DNA from: Candidatus Enterococcus testudinis
GTDB taxonomy: Bacteria > Bacillota > Bacilli > Lactobacillales > Enterococcaceae
DNA: 64,000 bases
Assembly (NCBI RefSeq): GCF_002140915.1
Contig: NZ_NGKU01000001.1
Location: 2,803,194-2,867,193 of the forward strand
Direction of reading: 5' to 3'
Positions 60,485 through 64,000 of the stretch are shown one piece after another. Position 1 is the stretch's first letter; each line of letters begins with the position of its first letter. The notes beneath the pieces were generated by a model. It saw only the letters and a list, made by a program, of their open reading frames with translations, did not search any database and was not told where the DNA came from. A program made the translations under genes and the position numbers.

Positions 60485-61666
60485 TTATAACGTTTTTGGT
60501 GCGGTCTCTGCTTGATACCGCATGGATAAAATCAGCCCAATACCAATCATATTACTCAACAATGCGGAACCTCCTTGGCTGATAAACGGCAAAGGAATCC
60601 CTGTTAACGGCAAAAGACCGATATTGGCACCAATATTTTCAAAGACATGGAACAAGATCATCATGATGATCCCTGTCGCCAAATAGGCGTAAAATTCATT
60701 ATTCGTATCAAAACAGATGCGAATCATCCGATAAATCAAAATAAAGTACAGCAAAATCACAAATGCACTGCCGACAAAGCCAAAATTCTCACCAATCACG
60801 GAGAAAATCATATCTGATTCGCGAACCGGTACATACACATCACTCACATTGAAGCCCTTGCCAAACATACCTCCAGAACCAATGGCCATTAATGCATAGG
60901 CCAGCTGGAAGGATTGTCCTTGGGTATCGTGAAACGGATCCAGCCAAGAATCGATCCGCGCAAATTGATACTCTTTGAAGATCCCGGTATTATACAGCAG
61001 CTCCCGTCCGGTATCCGTCGTCACAAGGAAGATCGTCCCACCGCCGATTAAGACAAACGCTGCAATCACTGGAATCACGATCCGCCAAGAAATTCCTGAC
61101 ATCAAAAAGACACCGCCGAAAATCGCCAAGAAGACCAGCATGGTCCCGAAGTCATTTTGCAACGTGATCAACACCAGCACCGGAATCGTGACAGCCAACA
61201 TTTTGGCAATCAACAAGCCATCACTCTTCAATGTTCGTTCCCGATTATTCACGTTGTGTCTAGTGACGACCAACGCCAACATCATAATAAATGCAATTTT
61301 CATCAGCTCCGAAGGCTGTAAGGTAAAGGAGCCAAAGCGGAACCAGTTTTTTGACCCTGTGGAAGCTTCCATCGCCGGATCATAGAACTTGACCAATGCC
61401 AACATCACAACAAGTCCGATTCCATAGATATACGGCGTCAATTTCCATAGCCATTTCGATTTGATATGCATAATGATCACGATCGCTGCGATCCCCAATA
61501 CATACCATAACGCTTGAAATCCTAAAATCCGTCCAACTGACGGATTGCTGGGGTCATGTGTCAACGCCACATATAGCGATGCTGCCCCAATCAGACATAA
61601 TAAAAATACGGGTAAAATCACACCGTAATCAATTCGATTGTCACTCTTTTTTCGTGTCTTTTCCAT
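60485..61666 (-). CDS. rodA: FtsW/RodA/SpoVE (SEDS) glycosyltransferase, RodA type
   Basis: A 393-residue SEDS protein with about ten spans. It polymerises glycan strands with a partner class B PBP. Conserved parts are WFRFGSFTLQPSELMKIAFI, QNDFGTMLVFLAIFGGVF (with catalytic Asp), the long loop with RIDSWLDPFHD...QLAYALMAIGSGG, and GIPLPFISQGGSALL. ATG 61666, behind AGAGAG, is preferred because a TATAAT -10 (61698-61703) overlaps the two upstream ATGs. The RodA type is suggested by length and SGGMFGKGFN. Confidence 0.92.
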   Translation of the reverse strand: MEKTRKKSDNRIDYGVILPVFLLCLIGAASLYVALTHDPSNPSVGRILGFQALWYVLGIAAIVIIMHIKSKWLWKLTPYIYGIGLVVMLALVKFYDPAMEASTGSKNWFRFGSFTLQPSELMKIAFIMMLALVVTRHNVNNRERTLKSDGLLIAKMLAVTIPVLVLITLQNDFGTMLVFLAIFGGVFLMSGISWRIVIPVIAAFVLIGGGTIFLVTTDTGRELLYNTGIFKEYQFARIDSWLDPFHDTQGQSFQLAYALMAIGSGGMFGKGFNVSDVYVPVRESDMIFSVIGENFGFVGSAFVILLYFILIYRMIRICFDTNNEFYAYLATGIIMMILFHVFENIGANIGLLPLTGIPLPFISQGGSALLSNMIGIGLILSMRYQAETAPKTL

Positions 61667-61697
61667 GCCCACACTCTCTTCTGTAGAATCTTTATCC

Positions 61698-61703
61698 ATT
61701 ATA
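61698..61703 (-). promoter_or_regulatory. -10 box of the rodA promoter
   Basis: Minus strand TATAAT with a poor -35 (TTTCTT) 17 bp upstream. Transcription would start near 61690, after the two upstream in-frame ATGs, which supports the start at 61666. Confidence 0.45.
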
Positions 61704-61782
61704 GTGATGTTTGCCCAGAAAAGAAAGGATTGTCCGTCCGCATTCATAAAAATTTTAGAAACTTTAATGAAATCATGGCAAA

Positions 61783-61827
61783 GAAAAAAGCCACCCTACC
61801 CAAAAATTGGTATGACGGCTTTTTTTA
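61783..61827 (-). terminator. Terminator after tRNA-Thr
   Basis: Minus strand GCCGTCATACC / GGTAGGGTGGC stem with mismatches, then TTTTTTC, 4 bp after the tRNA 3' end. Confidence 0.8.
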
Positions 61828-61830
61828 ATA

Positions 61831-61903
61831 TGCCAGCTGCAGGATTCGAACCTGTGACCTACGCGTTACGAGTGCGTTGCTCTACCAACTGAGCTAAGCT
61901 GGC
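61831..61903 (-). tRNA. tRNA-Thr (anticodon CGT)
   Basis: A 73-nt cloverleaf without encoded CCA. Acceptor GCCAGCT / AGCTGGC, D stem GCTC/GAGC, anticodon loop CTCGTAA with CGT at 61868-61870, T loop TTCGAAT, discriminator A. It decodes ACG. The anticodon stem and T stem each show one A-C mismatch at the last pair. Confidence 0.95.
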
Positions 61904-61975
61904 AACTCACACAAAGACGATTATAGGCAAAAACACAGGTTTTGTAAAGAGCTGTGACGGAGAAAATTTCAATTG

Positions 61976-62004
61976 CTGAAAATTTTCAAAAAATATGGTA
62001 CAAT
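61976..62004 (+). promoter_or_regulatory. Promoter of the DUF2187 gene
   Basis: Extended -10 TGGTACAAT (-10 at 61999-62004) with a weak -35 TGAAAA (61976-61981), 24 bp before the start codon. Confidence 0.5.
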
Positions 62005-62027
62005 AGAGATATCAAGGAGGTTTTTAC

Positions 62028-62264
62028 ATGGCTACATTTGGTAAATTTGAAACAACGATTGTCCCGTCACAAGAAGGTTCAACATTTGAGGTCGCCACTC
62101 CTGTCACGTTCACGATCCATGGTATTCAGCAAACTGGTACGATCACGAAACAGTTGAAGAACTCTGCCGTCGTCGAACTAAATGAAACTGCGGACAACCA
62201 AAAATTGATTACACAAAGCAATGGTGTTCTGATTATCAATTACAAACAGTTAACTAAAATCTAA
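62028..62264 (+). CDS. DUF2187 family protein
   Basis: A 78-residue beta-rich protein. The pattern VTFTIHGIQQTGTITKQLKN...NGVLIINYKQL corresponds to DUF2187, a small SH3/KOW-like fold found in Firmicutes (YkvS). No membrane span or cysteine is present. AAGGAGG precedes the ATG. It is monocistronic, with promoter and terminator. Function unknown. Confidence 0.85.
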   Translation: MATFGKFETTIVPSQEGSTFEVATPVTFTIHGIQQTGTITKQLKNSAVVELNETADNQKLITQSNGVLIINYKQLTKI

Positions 62265-62287
62265 TTTACTGAGCAACACTCAGCATC

Positions 62288-62325
62288 AAAAAAAGGGAAA
62301 ATCGCAAAGATTTTCCCTTTTTTGC
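62288..62325. terminator. Bidirectional terminator
   Basis: AAAAAAGGGAAAATC / GATTTTCCCTTTTTT perfect 15-bp stem between the convergent DUF2187 and upp genes. Confidence 0.92.
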
Positions 62326-62955
62326 TTATTTTGTACCGAATAAACGGTCGCCGGCATCGCCTAAACCAGGTACGATGTAGCCATTTTCGTTCAAGCGTTC
62401 ATCCAAGCTTGCGGTGTAGATATCTACATCAGGATGGGCATCTTGCAATGCTTTGACGCCTTCTGGTGCAGCAACCAAGCAGACAAATTTCATATTTGAA
62501 GCGCCGCGTTTTTTCAATGCATCGATTGCCATGATTGCAGAACCGCCAGTTGCCAACATTGGGTCTACGATAAATAATTGACGCTCATCGATATCTTCAG
62601 GCAATTTCACGAAATACTCGTGAGGTTCTAGTGTTTCTTCATCACGGTACATACCGATATGACCCACTTTTGCTGCTGGGATCAATTCCAAAATACCATC
62701 TACCATGCCTAGACCGGCACGCAAAATCGGTACGATTGCTACTTTTTTACCAGACAAAGTTTTTTGTGTTGATTCTTCGATCGGTGTTTCGATCACTAAA
62801 TCTTCCAATGGCATATCTCTTGATACTTCGTATGCCATCAACATGGCTATTTCATCTACCACTTCTCTAAAAACTTTCGTTCCGCAGTTCTTGTCACGGA
62901 TCATTGTTAATTTGTGTTGGATCAGCGGGTGATCGATTACTTGAAATTTACCCAT
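62326..62955 (-). CDS. upp: Uracil phosphoribosyltransferase
   Basis: A 209-residue enzyme that makes UMP from uracil and PRPP. The PRPP loop is [20 protein letters not shown] near residue 130. The N-terminal [20 protein letters not shown] and the C-terminal uracil-binding [18 protein letters not shown] are as expected. AAAGGAG precedes the ATG. Together with udk it gives pyrimidine salvage. The gene lies downstream of glyA, as in many Firmicutes. Confidence 0.98.
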   Translation of the reverse strand: MGKFQVIDHPLIQHKLTMIRDKNCGTKVFREVVDEIAMLMAYEVSRDMPLEDLVIETPIEESTQKTLSGKKVAIVPILRAGLGMVDGILELIPAAKVGHIGMYRDEETLEPHEYFVKLPEDIDERQLFIVDPMLATGGSAIMAIDALKKRGASNMKFVCLVAAPEGVKALQDAHPDVDIYTASLDERLNENGYIVPGLGDAGDRLFGTK

Positions 62956-62982
62956 TATAAACGCTCCTTTGGTTTTTCTTTT

Positions 62983-63011
62983 ATTTTAAAGCATATTGGA
63001 CTTTGATACAA
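62983..63011 (-). promoter_or_regulatory. Promoter of upp
   Basis: Minus strand -35 TTGTAT (63006-63011), 17-bp spacer, -10 TAAAAT (62983-62988), 28 bp before the upp start. Confidence 0.55.
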
Positions 63012-63042
63012 CCTTGCACTTTTTGATCGAACCGATTGCCTC

Positions 63043-63125
63043 AAAAAAAGGATTGTGCCAGATCATCCATACACATAGCCATATGCTTGATGGCCTGGTG
63101 CGGGCGGAATGATCTGTCACAGTCC
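63043..63125 (-). terminator. Long terminator of glyA
   Basis: Minus strand AGGACTGTGACAGATCAT...ATGATCTGGCACAATCCT arms (few mismatches) with an inner branched part, then TTTTTTT. It starts 7 bp after the glyA stop. Confidence 0.85.
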
Positions 63126-63132
63126 TATTCGA

Positions 63133-64000
63133 TTAGTTTTGGTAAAGCGGATATTTGTCTGTTAAGTCTTTGACTTGCGCTTTGACTTCAGTCAATGTCG
63201 CTTCATCATTTGGTTTTTCCAATACTTTGACAATCAGTTTGGCTACTTCGACAGCATCTTCTTCTTTGAAGCCGCGACTAGTAATCGCCGGTGTCCCCAC
63301 CCGAATCCCACTTGTCTTGAATGGACTTAATGATTCGAAAGGAATCGAATTTTTATTGACGGTGATATTGACTTGATCCAACAAGGCTTCTGCTTCTTTG
63401 CCGTTCAAATCAAAGCCGCGAACATCGATCAACAGCAAGTGGTTGTCTGTTGCACCAGATACCAAACGGGCTTGCGGTGCTTGATTGAAGACTTTGGCCA
63501 TCGCTTGCGCATTTCTGATGACTTGCTCAGAATATTCTTTGAAGGTATCTTCTTGGGCTTCTTTAAAGGCCACTGCTTTACCAGCAATAACATGTTCCAA
63601 AGGTCCGCCTTGGATACCAGGGAAAACGGCACTGTTGATTTTCTTAGCCAATGCTTCGTCATTGGTCAAGATCAAACCACCGCGTGGTCCCCGCAATGTT
63701 TTGTGGGTGGTTGAGGTCGTGATGTCAGCATATGGAACTGGATTCGGATGAAGGCCTGCTGCTACAAGACCAGCGATATGCGCCATATCCACCATTAATT
63801 TAGCCCCAACTTCATCAGCAATTTCACGGAATTTCGCAAAATCGATGGTACGTGAGTAGGCACTCGCACCCGCAACGATTAACTTAGGTTGATGTTTGCG
63901 TGCTAAAATACGGACCACGTTATAATCAATAACTTCAGTCGCTGGATCAACACCATAACTGACAAAATTGTAGGTTTTTCCACTAAAATTGACCGGTGAA
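63133..64000 (-). CDS. glyA: Serine hydroxymethyltransferase (3' part; runs off the window)
   Basis: The C-terminal 289 or so residues of a PLP enzyme that interconverts serine and glycine with tetrahydrofolate. The frame is open to the window edge; the most upstream residues read [20 protein letters not shown]. The PLP lysine is in [18 protein letters not shown], preceded by [36 protein letters not shown] is the C-terminal family motif. The in-frame GTG/ATG near 63918 is internal and not the start. A long terminator follows. Confidence 0.97.
   Translation of the reverse strand, partial: SPVNFSGKTYNFVSYGVDPATEVIDYNVVRILARKHQPKLIVAGASAYSRTIDFAKFREIADEVGAKLMVDMAHIAGLVAAGLHPNPVPYADITTSTTHKTLRGPRGGLILTNDEALAKKINSAVFPGIQGGPLEHVIAGKAVAFKEAQEDTFKEYSEQVIRNAQAMAKVFNQAPQARLVSGATDNHLLLIDVRGFDLNGKEAEALLDQVNITVNKNSIPFESLSPFKTSGIRVGTPAITSRGFKEEDAVEVAKLIVKVLEKPNDEATLTEVKAQVKDLTDKYPLYQN

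Overview
The window reads as a chromosomal segment of a low-GC Firmicute of the order Lactobacillales, most likely the genus Enterococcus. Reasons: the ddl-murF-cshA-acpS-alr-mazF order, an Lsa-type ABC-F protein, an Mga-like regulator, DUF960 and DUF2187 proteins, a methionine T-box in front of metNIQ, strong AGGAGG ribosome binding sites, frequent TTG/GTG starts, and a TnpB-like gene fused behind oppF. The species cannot be fixed from sequence reading alone. No prophage, CRISPR array or intact insertion sequence was seen.

Layout. 1-6.5 kb: rpsO, an RpiR-type regulator, an AI-2E-family membrane protein, an orphan GutA-like protein, a lactonase, two small unknown proteins and a cytoplasmic 5'-nucleotidase. 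6.6-12.4 kb: a sugar-type ABC importer operon (ATPase, two permeases, an RNase J-like metallo-beta-lactamase protein, a lipoprotein binding protein) behind twin palindromic operators. 12.4-15.7 kb: an Lsa-type ABC-F gene with a predicted attenuator leader, a self-contained unit encoding a 16-residue peptide, and a frameshifted fic. 15.8-22.1 kb: a P-type cation ATPase under a yybP-ykoY (manganese) riboswitch, metG, a small membrane protein and a Nudix/NrtR-like protein. 22.1-29.5 kb: oppA and oppBCDF followed by a nuclease-dead TnpB homologue (TldR) and its probable guide RNA. 29.8-38.7 kb: pcp with DUF979/DUF969, a broken XRE regulator, DUF2000, rlmN, an orphan mazF, alr, acpS and cshA. 38.9-43.9 kb: murF, ddl, an AarF/UbiB kinase and a YaiI/YqxD protein. 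43.9-51.7 kb: a two-component system with two divergently placed target operons (MacB-like ABC transporter; VTC polymerase-DUF4956-beta-helix lipoprotein). 51.7-64 kb: a 6S-like RNA candidate, udk, a HAD phosphatase, RsuA, L25, DUF960, an Mga-like regulator, T-box-controlled metNIQ, gcvH/arsC-like, rodA, tRNA-Thr, DUF2187, upp and the 3' part of glyA.

The most exciting locus is oppF-tldR. The TnpB-like protein lacks the first RuvC aspartate and the whole C-terminal zinc-finger/RuvC-III part, has no TnpA partner or transposon ends that I can see, and sits 27 bp behind oppF. Just downstream lies a structured RNA region ending at a terminator. A 7-nt guide-like stretch in it matches the spacer of the oppA promoter, directly next to a TTTAA motif, which suggests RNA-guided repression of the peptide importer by its own neighbour. 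The second system worth attention is the two-component regulon: both target operons carry TTAAG-N6-TTAAG followed by exactly 10 nt and a -10 box.
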